Of a stretch of 64,000 nucleotides of DNA, positions 51,164 to 59,488 are shown one piece after another. The notes beneath the pieces are model-generated. The model saw only the letters and a program-made list of their open reading frames with translations. It was not told where the DNA came from and made no database searches. The translations under genes were made by a program, and so were the position numbers. The stretch covers positions 67,402 to 131,401 of the forward strand of contig JAXLXW010000013.1 in NCBI GenBank assembly GCA_046327755.1, written 5' to 3'. Each line of letters begins with the position of its first letter. Within the stretch, counting starts at the first letter, position 1. The stretch comes from SCN-70-22 sp046327755. GTDB lineage: Bacteria; Gemmatimonadota; Gemmatimonadetes; Gemmatimonadales; Gemmatimonadaceae.

Positions 51164-53824
51164 CTAGCTCTCTCGCAAGGCCGACATCGCCGTCTCCTTG
51201 AAGACGTCGCGGCCGCTGAGCATCCCGATGAGGACGGCCATCGCCATCATCGCCGCCGAGATGCCTAACGCCTGGCCGGTGGCGGCGGTGAAGGGGCGGT
51301 CGAAGATGTAGCGCATGATGGCCCATGCGCCGCCGAAGGAGAGGAGGAGGCCGGTGAGGCTCCCCAGGACGCCGAGGACGGTGTACTCGGAGACGAGGAT
51401 GCGCCCGATCTGGGCGCGCGTGGCGCCGAGCGTCTTGAGGAGGACCCCCTCGCGCACGCGCTCGCGGCGCGTGGCGGCGACCGCGGAGAAGAGGACGGGG
51501 ATTCCCATCGCCAGCGAGAAGATCGCGAGGAAGCGGATCGCAAGCGAGGCGCGGCGCGAGATCTCGCCGACGGTCTTGCGGACGAGCGACAGGTCGATCG
51601 AGGCGACGTTGGGGTAGCGGCGCACGACGGCGCTTTGCACCTGCGCGGTCAGCTTGGGGTCGGTGGCGGCGCCGAGGAGGACGAAGGTCTTGGGGGCCTG
51701 GGCGAGCGTCTTCGACTGGAAGACGGCGTAGAAGTTGGGCTCGAAGCGCGCCCAGTTGACCTCGCGAATGCTCGTCAGGCGGGTGGGAATCTTCACCCCC
51801 TGCACGTCCCAGGTGATCACGTCGCCTAACGTCACCTTGAGCTCGTCGGCGATGTCGGACTCGAGCGAGACCTCGTCGGCGGGCTTCCCGTCAGGGGCGG
51901 GCGTCTGGCCGAACCACTTCCCGGCGAGGAGCTTCTCCCCCGTGAAGAGCGTGTCGCGGAAGGTGGAGCGATACTCGCGGCGGAGCGCCCAGCCGGCGGG
52001 GCGTCCGTCGCCCTGGCCGCGCTCGCGGCGACGGCCACCCCCGCCCCCCTGGGCTTCGCTCAGCGTGTCGGCGCTGCGACGCGGGGCGAGTTCGTCCGGC
52101 GTCTTTCCGTTCACGGACGCGATGCGCATGGTGACGATCGGCGTGCGCTGGATGACCGGGATCCCCGAGGCGCGGACGATCGAGTCGACGCCGAGCCCCT
52201 GGTCGTCCTGCACGTCGAAGAAGAGGAGGTTGCCGCGCGACGCCTCCTCCGTGATGCGGAGCTGCGCCAGGAGGTTGCTCTGCACCAGGTAGAGCGTGGT
52301 GACGAGGAAGGCGCCGAACCCTAACGAGAGGACGACCGAGCGCGTCTGGTTGGCCGGGCGATAGAGGTTGGCGATCCCCTGGCGCACGACGTACGGCCAG
52401 CGCGCGCTGACCGAGGCGCGCGCGATGCGCGAGAGGAGCGCCGCGCTGATGAGGAGGAGGAGCAGGACGCCGGCAATCCCGGCGCTGAAGCCGACGACCT
52501 CGCGCGGGGCGTTGGCGCGCGTGGCCGAGATCCCGACCACGGTCGCGGCAATGAAGAGGTTCACCGTCCAGAGCGCCCAGTCGAAGCCGGGCGCCTTGGG
52601 CGGGTTCACGTTGCGGCGGATGGCCTGCAGCGGGGAGATGCGCCGCAGCGCGACGAGCGGGCGGAGCGCGAAGGCGAGGGCAATCCACACGCCTAACGCG
52701 ATCCCCGTGGCGATCGCCGTCGGCTCGAGTTGCACCTGCACGTCGAGCGGGAGCGTCCCCTTGAGGAGCTGGGGGAGGGCGAACTGGATCCCGATCCCGA
52801 TCCCGGCACCGATGGTTGCCCCCACGAGCCCCATCAGTGCCGCCTGCGTGGCGTAGATGAGGAGGACCTGGCGTGAGGTCGCGCCGACGCAGCGCAGGAC
52901 GGCGACGATGTCGATCTTGCGCGCGACCCAGGCGTTGACGCCGCTCGCCACCCCAACGCCCCCCAGCAGGAGGGCGACGATCCCGACGATCCCGAGGAAG
53001 TTGGCCAGCTGGTCGATCGACTCGGTGAGCGAGGTCTCGCTCTCCGAGACGGTGCGTGCGCGCACCTTGGCCGAGTCCAGGCGCGGGCGGATCGCCTTGA
53101 GCCAGCTCTCCGCGTTCTCGCCCGGATTGAGGCGGGCGAAGGCCTCGTAGTCGGCGCGGCTCCCGAAGGTGAGGAGCTTGGTCTCGGCGATGTGCCGGTC
53201 GGCGATGTAGATGCGCGGCCCGATCGCCGCGGCCATCCCCGGGTCGCCGGGGACGTTGACCAGCGAGCCCGCGATCTCGAAGGTCGCGTATCCCAGCTGC
53301 AACGAGTCGCCCACTACGACATCGAGCGCGATGAGGAGCGACGGATCGACGAGGGCCACGCGTCCGGCGCGCAGCGAGGCCCAGCGCCCCGCCGGTTCCG
53401 TCGTCACCTCGCCGTAGAGCGGGTACGTGTCGGTCACCCCGCGCACCTGCGCGAGGCGCGTCGTCCCCTTGCTCTTGGCCGTGGCCATCGAGGCGAACGA
53501 CGTCTCGCGTGCCAGCGTCACCCCGGTCGCCCCTAACGAGTCGAGGAGCGAGTCGGCGGCGGGGGACCACCCCTGGCGGGCGGAGAAGGAGACATCGCCC
53601 CCCACCAGGGCGCGCGATTGGGCGCGCACCGAGCGGTTGATGTTGGCGGCGAACGAGTCGATGGCGACGAGGGCGGCGACCCCTAACGAGATCGACGACA
53701 TGTAGAGAAGGAGGCGCCGCCGCGTGGAGCGCGACTCGCGCCAGGCGAGCGAAACGAGCGCTGCGGCGCCCGCTGCGTTGCCCGCTGCGTTGCCCGCTGC
53801 GGTGCCGCTTGGAGCGCCGCTCAC
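51164..53824 (-). CDS. FtsX-type ABC transporter permease
   Basis: 886 residues with ten predicted membrane helices. Two FtsX/MacB units: N-terminal helix (LLLYMSSISLGVAALVAIDS), an extracytoplasmic domain, three helices around residue 260-370, a second set around 420-480, another extracytoplasmic domain, and the last three helices. It fits the YbbP/LolCE-like two-module permeases that act on lipoproteins or lipids at the outer face of the inner membrane. The N-terminus has AGNAAGNAAG from a 12-bp repeat. Its start overlaps the ATPase stop by four bases (53821-53824). Confidence 0.88.
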   Translation of the reverse strand: MSGAPSGTAAGNAAGNAAGAAALVSLAWRESRSTRRRLLLYMSSISLGVAALVAIDSFAANINRSVRAQSRALVGGDVSFSARQGWSPAADSLLDSLGATGVTLARETSFASMATAKSKGTTRLAQVRGVTDTYPLYGEVTTEPAGRWASLRAGRVALVDPSLLIALDVVVGDSLQLGYATFEIAGSLVNVPGDPGMAAAIGPRIYIADRHIAETKLLTFGSRADYEAFARLNPGENAESWLKAIRPRLDSAKVRARTVSESETSLTESIDQLANFLGIVGIVALLLGGVGVASGVNAWVARKIDIVAVLRCVGATSRQVLLIYATQAALMGLVGATIGAGIGIGIQFALPQLLKGTLPLDVQVQLEPTAIATGIALGVWIALAFALRPLVALRRISPLQAIRRNVNPPKAPGFDWALWTVNLFIAATVVGISATRANAPREVVGFSAGIAGVLLLLLISAALLSRIARASVSARWPYVVRQGIANLYRPANQTRSVVLSLGFGAFLVTTLYLVQSNLLAQLRITEEASRGNLLFFDVQDDQGLGVDSIVRASGIPVIQRTPIVTMRIASVNGKTPDELAPRRSADTLSEAQGGGGGRRRERGQGDGRPAGWALRREYRSTFRDTLFTGEKLLAGKWFGQTPAPDGKPADEVSLESDIADELKVTLGDVITWDVQGVKIPTRLTSIREVNWARFEPNFYAVFQSKTLAQAPKTFVLLGAATDPKLTAQVQSAVVRRYPNVASIDLSLVRKTVGEISRRASLAIRFLAIFSLAMGIPVLFSAVAATRRERVREGVLLKTLGATRAQIGRILVSEYTVLGVLGSLTGLLLSFGGAWAIMRYIFDRPFTAATGQALGISAAMMAMAVLIGMLSGRDVFKETAMSALRES

Positions 53825-54555
53825 GCGCCCTCCGTGGCAGGTGCGGGCACGTCGGCCATCACGTGCCCGTCATCCGTGGCGTGTGCCGTGAGGCGATCCT
53901 CGATCACGACGCCGTCGGACAGGCGGATCACGCGCTGCGTCCGCTCGGCGAGCGTGAGGTCGTGCGTCACGAGGACGATCGTCGATCCTGATTCGCGGTT
54001 CAGCTCCTCGAGGAGCGCGACGATCTTGGCCCCGGTGGTGCCGTCGAGGTTCCCCGTGGGTTCGTCGGCGAAGAGGATGCGCGGCTGGTTGACGAAGGCG
54101 CGGGCGATGGCGACGCGCTGCTGCTCGCCCCCCGAGAGTTGGGAGGGGAAGTGGTCGAGGCGGTCGGCGAGACCGACGCGCTCGAGGAGGGCGCGGGCGC
54201 GCGTGGCCGCCCCGCCTTCGCCGCGGAGTTCCAGCGGGACCTGGACGTTCTCGATCGCCGTGAGCGTCGGGATCAATTGAAACGACTGGAAGACGAACCC
54301 AACTTTCGCCCCGCGGAGCTGGGCGCGTTGGTCTTCCGTCATCGCGGTGAGGTCGGCGTCGTCGAGGAGCACCTGTCCGCGCGTCGGGGTATCCAGACCG
54401 GCGAGGAGGCCGAGGAGCGTCGTCTTGCCGCTTCCCGACGGTCCGACGATCGCGACCAGCGCCCCCTGCGGCACCCGGAACGAGACTTCACGCAGCACCG
54501 TAAGTCGGTGGGTGCCGCTATCGAATTCCTTCGTGAGCCCTCGAGCTTCGAGCAT
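53821..54555 (-). CDS. LolD/MacB-type ABC ATPase
   Basis: 244 residues. Intact ATPase motifs: Walker A VGPSGSGKTTLL, signature QLSGGEQQRVAIARAFVN, Walker B RILFADEPTGNLD and H-loop VLVTHD. The pattern fits the MacB/LolD/YbbA group that pairs with FtsX-type permeases, and the permease gene follows with a 4-base overlap. The start is ATG 54555 (MLEARGLTKEFDSG), with AGGA upstream. This ATG overlaps the start codon of the divergent GDSL gene (CATG at 54553-54556). Confidence 0.92.
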   Translation of the reverse strand: MLEARGLTKEFDSGTHRLTVLREVSFRVPQGALVAIVGPSGSGKTTLLGLLAGLDTPTRGQVLLDDADLTAMTEDQRAQLRGAKVGFVFQSFQLIPTLTAIENVQVPLELRGEGGAATRARALLERVGLADRLDHFPSQLSGGEQQRVAIARAFVNQPRILFADEPTGNLDGTTGAKIVALLEELNRESGSTIVLVTHDLTLAERTQRVIRLSDGVVIEDRLTAHATDDGHVMADVPAPATEGA

Positions 54556-55345
54556 GCGAGTCCTGTTGAGATGGAGCGCCGCGGCCGCGTTGGCCGCCAC
54601 CGTCGCCGTCGTGTCGTCCTGCGCCGGCGGAAAAGATACCGCGCGGGACAGCTCCGCTTTGCCGAACACTACGGCCAGCGCGAGCGATTCGTCTCAGCGG
54701 AATGAACGCGCCGACGCGATGTCTGGTGCCGCGGCGTCGCAGGGGGATGCAGCGGCCGACAGCGCGCATCGCGGGGCCCCTGCCTTCCTCATCGTGGGGA
54801 CGTCGCTCACGGCGGGGCTCGGGCTCGATCCCAACGATGCGTACCCCGCGGTGCTGCAGCGGAAGGCCGATTCGGCCGGGTACCGCGTGCGGGTGGTGAA
54901 CGCGGGGCTGAGCGGGGAGACGTCGGCCGGGGCGCTGCGCCGGTTGGAGTGGCTGCTGCGCGAGCCGGCGGGGGGCGTGATGATCGAGACCGGGGCGAAT
55001 GACGGGCTGCGCGGGCTGGACGTCGACTCGACGCGGGCGAACCTCGTGGCGATCGTGAGGATGGTGAAGCGGACGCTCCCCGGCGCAGCGATCCTCCTGG
55101 CCCAGATGGAGGCCCCCCCAAACCTGGGTGCCGACTACACTCGGCGCTTCCATGACAACTATGGAGTGGTCGCCCGGGACGAGGGGGTGACGCTCCTCCC
55201 GTTCCTGCTGGACGGGGTGGCGGGGGTGAAGGGGATGAACCAGGCGGACGGGATCCACCCGACGGTGGAGGGGGCGAAAAAGGTGGCGTCGACGCTGTGG
55301 CCGGTGCTGGGGCCGGTCCTGTCCCGACTTGCCAAGGGGAGCTGA
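54554..55345 (+). CDS. GDSL/SGNH-family esterase lipoprotein
   Basis: 263 residues. Signal peptide with lipobox VVSSC, a Ser/Ala-rich linker (about 25-70), then an SGNH hydrolase: block I FLIVGTSLTAGLGLD (GTSL rather than GDSL), block III IETGANDGLRG and block V DGIHPTVEG with Asp and His. It resembles TesA/arylesterases acting on acyl esters at the envelope. The start overlaps that of the divergent ABC ATPase gene by two bases. If TTG a few codons later were used, the positive N-terminus would be lost. Confidence 0.88.
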   Translation: MRVLLRWSAAAALAATVAVVSSCAGGKDTARDSSALPNTTASASDSSQRNERADAMSGAAASQGDAAADSAHRGAPAFLIVGTSLTAGLGLDPNDAYPAVLQRKADSAGYRVRVVNAGLSGETSAGALRRLEWLLREPAGGVMIETGANDGLRGLDVDSTRANLVAIVRMVKRTLPGAAILLAQMEAPPNLGADYTRRFHDNYGVVARDEGVTLLPFLLDGVAGVKGMNQADGIHPTVEGAKKVASTLWPVLGPVLSRLAKGS

Positions 55346-55358
55346 CCCCGGTTAAAAT
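55329..55358 (+). promoter_or_regulatory. candidate efp promoter
   Basis: TTGCCA at 55329-55334 and TAAAAT at 55353-55358, separated by 18 bp, upstream of efp. The -35 box lies inside the end of the GDSL gene. The predicted leader is about 50 nt and carries a CGTTAGG just before the start codon. Confidence 0.6.
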
Positions 55359-55416
55359 CCAAGGCTGTCGCAACTTACGTTTTCATTCGCCCACTTCAGG
55401 CGGAGCTCGTTAGGTC

Positions 55417-55983
55417 ATGGCCGTTCCAGCCACGCAGATTCGCAAGGGCATGGTGATCGTCTTCGAGGGCGATCCGTGCCGCGTGATCGATTTCCGCCAT
55501 CACACGCCGGGGAACCTGCGCGCGATGGTGCAGACGAAGATGAAGAACCTCCGCACGGGGTCGAACTTCGAGCACCGGTTCCGCGCCGACGACGCGATCG
55601 ACAAGGCGTCGATGGAGACGCACGAGCTCGAGTTCCTCTACCAGGGCGGCGACACGTACCACTTCATGAATCTGGAGAACTACGACCAGATCGAGATGGA
55701 CACCGAGGCGCTGGGCGACAACGCGCAGTGGATGGTGCCCAACATGAAGATCATCGCCGAGTACTACGACGGCCGCCCGATCGGGATCGAGCTGCCGCAG
55801 TACCTGGTGTTCGAGATCGTCGAGACGTCGCCGGTGATGAAGACGGCGACCAAGACGGCCTCGTACAAGCCGGCCAAGCTGGAGAACGGCGTGACGATCA
55901 ACGTCCCGGAATTCATCGGGACGGGTGAGCGTGTGCGCGTGAATCCGAGCACGGGCGAGTACCTCGATCGGGCGAAGGACTGA
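55417..55983 (+). CDS. efp: translation elongation factor P
   Basis: 188 residues, the normal length. The three EF-P domains are present, with the N-terminal KOW-like fold and the C-terminal signature VRVNPSTGEYLDRAKD. EF-P binds ribosomes stalled at polyproline and helps peptide-bond formation. The tip of the loop reads TPGNLRAM; by alignment with E. coli (PGKGQAF, Lys34 modified), the position is Asn33, with Arg35 two residues on. No EpmA, EarP or rhamnose-type partner gene is adjacent. Proline-rich proteins in this window would need it. Confidence 0.96.
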   Translation: MAVPATQIRKGMVIVFEGDPCRVIDFRHHTPGNLRAMVQTKMKNLRTGSNFEHRFRADDAIDKASMETHELEFLYQGGDTYHFMNLENYDQIEMDTEALGDNAQWMVPNMKIIAEYYDGRPIGIELPQYLVFEIVETSPVMKTATKTASYKPAKLENGVTINVPEFIGTGERVRVNPSTGEYLDRAKD

Positions 55984-56021
55984 GACGGACCGATCACGTC
56001 GGCTGGGCGTAGCTTCCCCGG

Positions 56022-56050
56022 TTGTTTCGGGGGGGCGCCCGGTTTAGAAT
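56022..56050 (+). promoter_or_regulatory. candidate tRNA cluster promoter
   Basis: TTGTTT at 56022-56027 and TAGAAT at 56045-56050 with a 17-bp spacer; transcription would begin near 56057, 14 bp before tRNA-His. Confidence 0.6.
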
Positions 56051-56070
56051 GTTGGTCCCTCGCACCGTAT

Positions 56071-56145
56071 GGTGGCCGTAGCTCAATTGGTTAGAGCACC
56101 GGACTGTGGCTCCGGGGGTTGGGGGTTCAAGTCCCCTCGGTCACC
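56071..56145 (+). tRNA. tRNA-His (GTG)
   Basis: Cloverleaf with anticodon GTG in the loop CTGTGGC, an 8-bp acceptor including G-1 opposite C73 (the histidine identity element), and T-arm GGTTCAAGTCC. No complete CCA is encoded (CCT follows). Confidence 0.93.
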
Positions 56146-56223
56146 CCTTCAAGAGCAGACGGGAGACGGGAGATGGGAGACGCGAGTCTCTCTGCTCCGG
56201 CCGACTGGCTGAGCTAGAGATCT

Positions 56224-56296
56224 AGGTCAGTAGCTCAATTGGTAGAGCACCGGTCTCCAAAACCGGCGGTTGGGGGTTCGAGTCCCTCCTGGCCTG
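56224..56296 (+). tRNA. tRNA-Trp (CCA)
   Basis: Cloverleaf with acceptor AGGTCAG/CTGGCCT, anticodon loop CTCCAAA (anticodon CCA), T-loop TTCGAGT and discriminator G73. CCA is not encoded. A GACGGGA-type repeat lies in the spacer before it. Confidence 0.93.
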
Positions 56297-56440
56297 CTGT
56301 ACTGCAGGGAATGAAGTGGCGAGGTCGGCGCTGTGGTCGTCCCACTGCGGTGCCGAAGCTCTGGAAGGTGGCTCGACTCGGCGTCTAGCGTCGGGAAGAG
56401 GAGCATTCGCACCGCGAATGCGACAGGTAATGGAAGGTTG

Positions 56441-56481
56441 TACCGCCTCCGATCTCGCCGGAGGCGGGATCGGAGGCGGTA
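56441..56481 (+). repeat. 14-bp inverted repeat overlapping tRNA-Glu
   Basis: TACCGCCTCCGATC at 56441-56454 is the exact inverse of 56468-56481, and the second arm includes the first seven bases of tRNA-Glu(CTC). A separate 8-bp hairpin (gcattcgc/gcgaatgc) lies upstream at 56403-56421. Confidence 0.85.
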
Positions 56482-56547
56482 TCGTCTAGGGGACTAGGAC
56501 ACAGCCCTCTCAAGGCTGGAACACGGGTTCGAATCCCGTTACCGCTA
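56475..56547 (+). tRNA. tRNA-Glu (CTC)
   Basis: Cloverleaf with anticodon loop CTCTCAA (anticodon CTC), acceptor GGCGGTA/TACCGCT with a G1-U72 pair, T-loop TTCGAAT and A73. The 5' acceptor strand is also part of a 14-bp inverted repeat with the leader. Confidence 0.9.
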
Positions 56548-56618
56548 TGCAAGGCGCAGGACCTGCTCGTGTGAGGCTGGTGATCGACGAGCGGGGCAGG
56601 GCGGATCTGCCGGAAGTC

Positions 56619-56690
56619 GGCCCCATCGTCTATCGGTTAGGACGGCACTCTTTCAAGGTGCAGAGACGGGTTCGACTCCCGTTGGGGCCA
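56619..56690 (+). tRNA. tRNA-Glu (TTC)
   Basis: Cloverleaf with anticodon loop CTTTCAA (anticodon TTC), perfect acceptor GGCCCCA/TGGGGCC, T-loop TTCGACT and A73. CCA is not encoded. Confidence 0.93.
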
Positions 56691-56839
56691 CTGCAGGAAC
56701 GGCGGCACACCGACTATGTTGGGGTGCTGTTGGTGAAGGGAACGTTGCAGGTCGCGCGTGCAGTGGTTCGTGGAAGGCGGTGGAACGCGAATGATGCGTC
56801 GCTACGCTCCTCGGGCAACAAGGCGCTAGTGGAAAGTCG

Positions 56840-56913
56840 GGGGCTGTAGCTCAGCTGGTTAGAGTGCCGGTCTGTCACACCGGAGGTCGCGGGTTCGAGC
56901 CCCGTCAGCCCCG
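56840..56913 (+). tRNA. tRNA-Asp (GTC)
   Basis: Cloverleaf with anticodon loop CTGTCAC (anticodon GTC), acceptor GGGGCTG/CAGCCCC, T-loop TTCGAGC and G73, the aspartate identity base. Confidence 0.93.
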
Positions 56914-56929
56914 CTCGAAAAACTGAAGG

Positions 56930-57011
56930 GCCCAAGTGGTGAAATTGGTAGACACGCCATCTTGAGGGGGTGGTGCCGAAAGGCGTCGCGGTTCGAGTCC
57001 GCGCTTGGGCA
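56930..57011 (+). tRNA. tRNA-Leu (GAG)
   Basis: An 82-nt class II tRNA with long variable arm (TGCCGAAAGGCG), acceptor GCCCAAG/CTTGGGC, anticodon GAG and A73. It starts 16 bp after tRNA-Asp. Confidence 0.92.
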
Positions 57012-57054
57012 TAGCTCGCTGCTCCTCTCGGCGAGCGAGGAACTCGAAAGACTC

Positions 57055-57126
57055 GCCAGCGTAGCTCAGTGGTAGAGCACCCGATTCGTAATCGGGCGGT
57101 CGTCGGTTCAATCCCGACCGCTGGCT
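57055..57126 (+). tRNA. tRNA-Thr (CGT)
   Basis: Cloverleaf with acceptor GCCAGCG/CGCTGGC, anticodon loop TTCGTAA (anticodon CGT), T-loop TTCAATC and U73. It is the last tRNA before the terminator. Confidence 0.93.
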
Positions 57127-57167
57127 CTGACAGGATATTCAGTTGTAGTTTGTGGTTTGCCAGTGAC

Positions 57168-57203
57168 GACCGCGCTCTTCTCCAGGAGCGCGGTCTTTTT
57201 TTT
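57168..57203 (+). terminator. Rho-independent terminator of the tRNA cluster
   Basis: A 10-bp perfect stem (gaccgcgctc/gagcgcggtc) with an 8-nt loop and eight Ts behind it. This is the clearest terminator in the window. Confidence 0.93.
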
Positions 57204-57384
57204 CGTCTAGATGCGTACCTGACCTGCGAGCGCTCCGCGGCTCACTCAGATCGGCTGAGTGCATGAAATCGTCGCGTGAATTCGAGGCGCGACGAATGCG
57301 CCGAAATGGGAATGGCAGTGTGCTGTACTCTATGGACTCGGGGCGCGTGAAGCGTTCGTGGACTTCATTGCGAGGGAGGCTGGG

Positions 57385-58473
57385 ATGAGCAAGCGCAAAG
57401 GTGTTCTGTGGCCACTTGATGCCCACACGCTCGGAAAGCACTTGGTCCTTCGAGAGTATCTGAAGGCATGGCTGCCGATTCTTGGAATGAATTCGCGCGT
57501 CGTGTACATCGACGCGTTCTCGGGGCCGGGAGAATACCTCGGCGGCGAAGTTGGCTCGCCCCTTATCGCGCTTCGCACACTGCTTTCGCACTCCGCGCTT
57601 GAACGTCTCCACGACGTCAGGCTGCAATTCCTAGATAGCGATCCTGAGCGCGTTAGACATCTGCGCGAATTGGTGCGATCAACCTTTCCAGTCCTCCCTA
57701 GGTCTATCCGAGTTGAAATCGAATGCGGTCATTTTCACGAGCGCATAGGCCATCTTCTTGACGAGATCGAGGGCGACAGTGGGAAGCGCGTACCCACCCT
57801 GATGCTCGTAGACCCATTCGGGGTTAAGGGTATTCCCATCTCGCTTCTCGGCAGAGTGCTTCGTTCGGGGCGGGGCGAGGTAATCGTCTCGTTCATGTCA
57901 GACTTCATTGAGAGATTCGGAACTACTTCAGAGTTCGCCCCTCATATGGACGAACTCTTCGGTTCTTCCGAGTGGAGAGATTGCGAGTCCGACGAGGAAA
58001 AGTACGAGGCACTCTACGAGAAGCGATTGCGCGACGAAGGAGCTCAGTTCGTCCTAAGATTCCGGGTGAATTCAAAGGGGCGGCACGTGTATTCGCTCTT
58101 CTACGCAACGACACATCCTCTCGGTTGTCGAAAGATGAAGGATGCGATGTGGAAGGTCGCGCCCGATGGGACACAGCGATATGAATCGGGGCTCGCGGCG
58201 GACGAGGCGCTCACGCTCGAGTTCTTTCATGTGCCCCTTGAGGAGTTGCAACGCGACATCCTAAGAGCACTCCGGCGGGATGGGTCAATCGACTACGGAA
58301 AACTCGAATCGTTCTGCGAAAGCGATCGAACGATCTGTCGTGTCGTAGACCTGAACGCGGTTCTGAACGACCTAGAAAAGCGAGGGATGATCCAAGTGCG
58401 TTCTTCTGATCCTCGACGTCGGCGGAGGCAATTCAGAGGGACGACCATACACGTTCCGCCAGATCGAAGTTAG
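57385..58473 (+). CDS. tcmP: three-Cys-motif partner protein TcmP
   Basis: 362 residues from ATG 57385 after GGGAGG. The N-terminal SAM-binding-like motif YIDAFSGPGEYLGG (Asp43-Gly49) and LMLVDPFGVKG are the hallmarks of TcmP, a family defined by its link to three-Cys-motif proteins. The C-terminus (about 280-362) looks like a winged helix and ends in Arg-rich RRRRRQFRG. Base composition is clearly less GC-rich than the surroundings, with many codons ending in A or T, so it was probably acquired. It converges on the three-Cys gene, the stop codons overlapping by four bases. Its biochemical role is unknown. Confidence 0.87.
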   Translation: MSKRKGVLWPLDAHTLGKHLVLREYLKAWLPILGMNSRVVYIDAFSGPGEYLGGEVGSPLIALRTLLSHSALERLHDVRLQFLDSDPERVRHLRELVRSTFPVLPRSIRVEIECGHFHERIGHLLDEIEGDSGKRVPTLMLVDPFGVKGIPISLLGRVLRSGRGEVIVSFMSDFIERFGTTSEFAPHMDELFGSSEWRDCESDEEKYEALYEKRLRDEGAQFVLRFRVNSKGRHVYSLFYATTHPLGCRKMKDAMWKVAPDGTQRYESGLAADEALTLEFFHVPLEELQRDILRALRRDGSIDYGKLESFCESDRTICRVVDLNAVLNDLEKRGMIQVRSSDPRRRRRQFRGTTIHVPPDRS

Positions 58474-59225
58474 GCAAGAATGCGATCGAGCGGATACTGA
58501 TCCCACGTTTCACCGTCGAGCAACCGCCCCCCTGCTTTCGGCGTGTGCCCGCCCCATTGCTTCCAAAAGAACGCGATGCCGCGAGCCACACACTGATCTC
58601 TAAGTCCGCTCGCCCACTCCGGCGCGCACGCCCGATGTCCCGCGCCGCTCTCGCCGCCTCCAATCACCCAATCGATCCCGTCGAGATCGAGCGCATCGAG
58701 CGGGCCGAGGAGCGGCTCTGCGCTGATGAACTTCACCGCGGCAGGCGTCTGCCGTAGGGCATCCGCGCGCTTTGCCACACGCATGTCCTCAATGGACGTG
58801 CCGAGCCACACGTTGTCCGGCCAGAGAAGTTGAGGCGACAGCCGCAACGCACGTTCCGGCCGCTTCGTGAGCACCTGGAACTGGTGCCACGCGGCCTGCT
58901 CCATCACCTCGAACACCTGGCGGATCTGTTCGACTGAAAACTGTGCGTGAAAGACGTCGCTCATCGAGTTCACGAAGATGCGGCGCGGTTCACGCCAGCG
59001 AAGCGGCTCGAAGAGCCGGTCCTCCCAGAACCGCGGCGCGAAGGGATCGGCGCGATTGGTGGGCGTGTCTCGAACGGGGCGTTGACGCAGGTAGATGTCG
59101 CGAGTGCGCCGGTGCGCCACGACGTGCGCGTAGCAGCGATCGCAACCAGATGAGATCTTGGTGCACCCGGTCATCGGGTTCCACACCGCATCCGTCCACT
59201 CAATTGCGGTCTTGGTGCTTGCCAT
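58470..59225 (-). CDS. three-Cys-motif protein, DUF5131 (phage Gp37/Gp68-like)
   Basis: 251 residues. The N-terminal motif is Cys21-x6-Cys28-x2-Cys31 (MTGCTKISSGCDRCYA), followed by RRIFVNSMSDVFHAQFS, FQVLTKRPERAL, NVWLGTSIEDM and WVIGGGESGAGHRACAPEW, all of the DUF5131/Gp37-Gp68 family. The three cysteines recall a radical-SAM-type cluster site, but the CxxxCxxC spacing is not the classical one, so chemistry is unproven. It is the named partner of TcmP, here encoded on the opposite strand. Found in phages and mobile islands. Confidence 0.87.
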   Translation of the reverse strand: MASTKTAIEWTDAVWNPMTGCTKISSGCDRCYAHVVAHRRTRDIYLRQRPVRDTPTNRADPFAPRFWEDRLFEPLRWREPRRIFVNSMSDVFHAQFSVEQIRQVFEVMEQAAWHQFQVLTKRPERALRLSPQLLWPDNVWLGTSIEDMRVAKRADALRQTPAAVKFISAEPLLGPLDALDLDGIDWVIGGGESGAGHRACAPEWASGLRDQCVARGIAFFWKQWGGHTPKAGGRLLDGETWDQYPLDRILA

Positions 59226-59488
59226 GCGTCCCCCCCGGTCGACGGGCGGAAACTACGGACCGGCACCCGCTATGTCGAGCGCCGATCCGAAGCCTAACGA
59301 GGAGCGCCGTTGAATGACCGGGCTGTGGAAAACCGCGGAAGGTGAGCGGTTGATGACCGTTGCGGAGGTGGCGGGGCGGACGGGTGCTTTCCTCTCACTT
59401 TCCCCCTCTCACTCACCCCCTCTCGCGGTCCCGCTCGGCGGGCCACACATTCCCACGCGCCAAAGCCGCCCTCCACCCGCGTATAGCC

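Noticed and set aside
57055..59330. tRNA-Thr as an integration site with a flanking att repeat
   Set aside because: No copy of the tRNA-Thr 3' end was found on the far side of the TcmP cassette, and no integrase gene is in the window.
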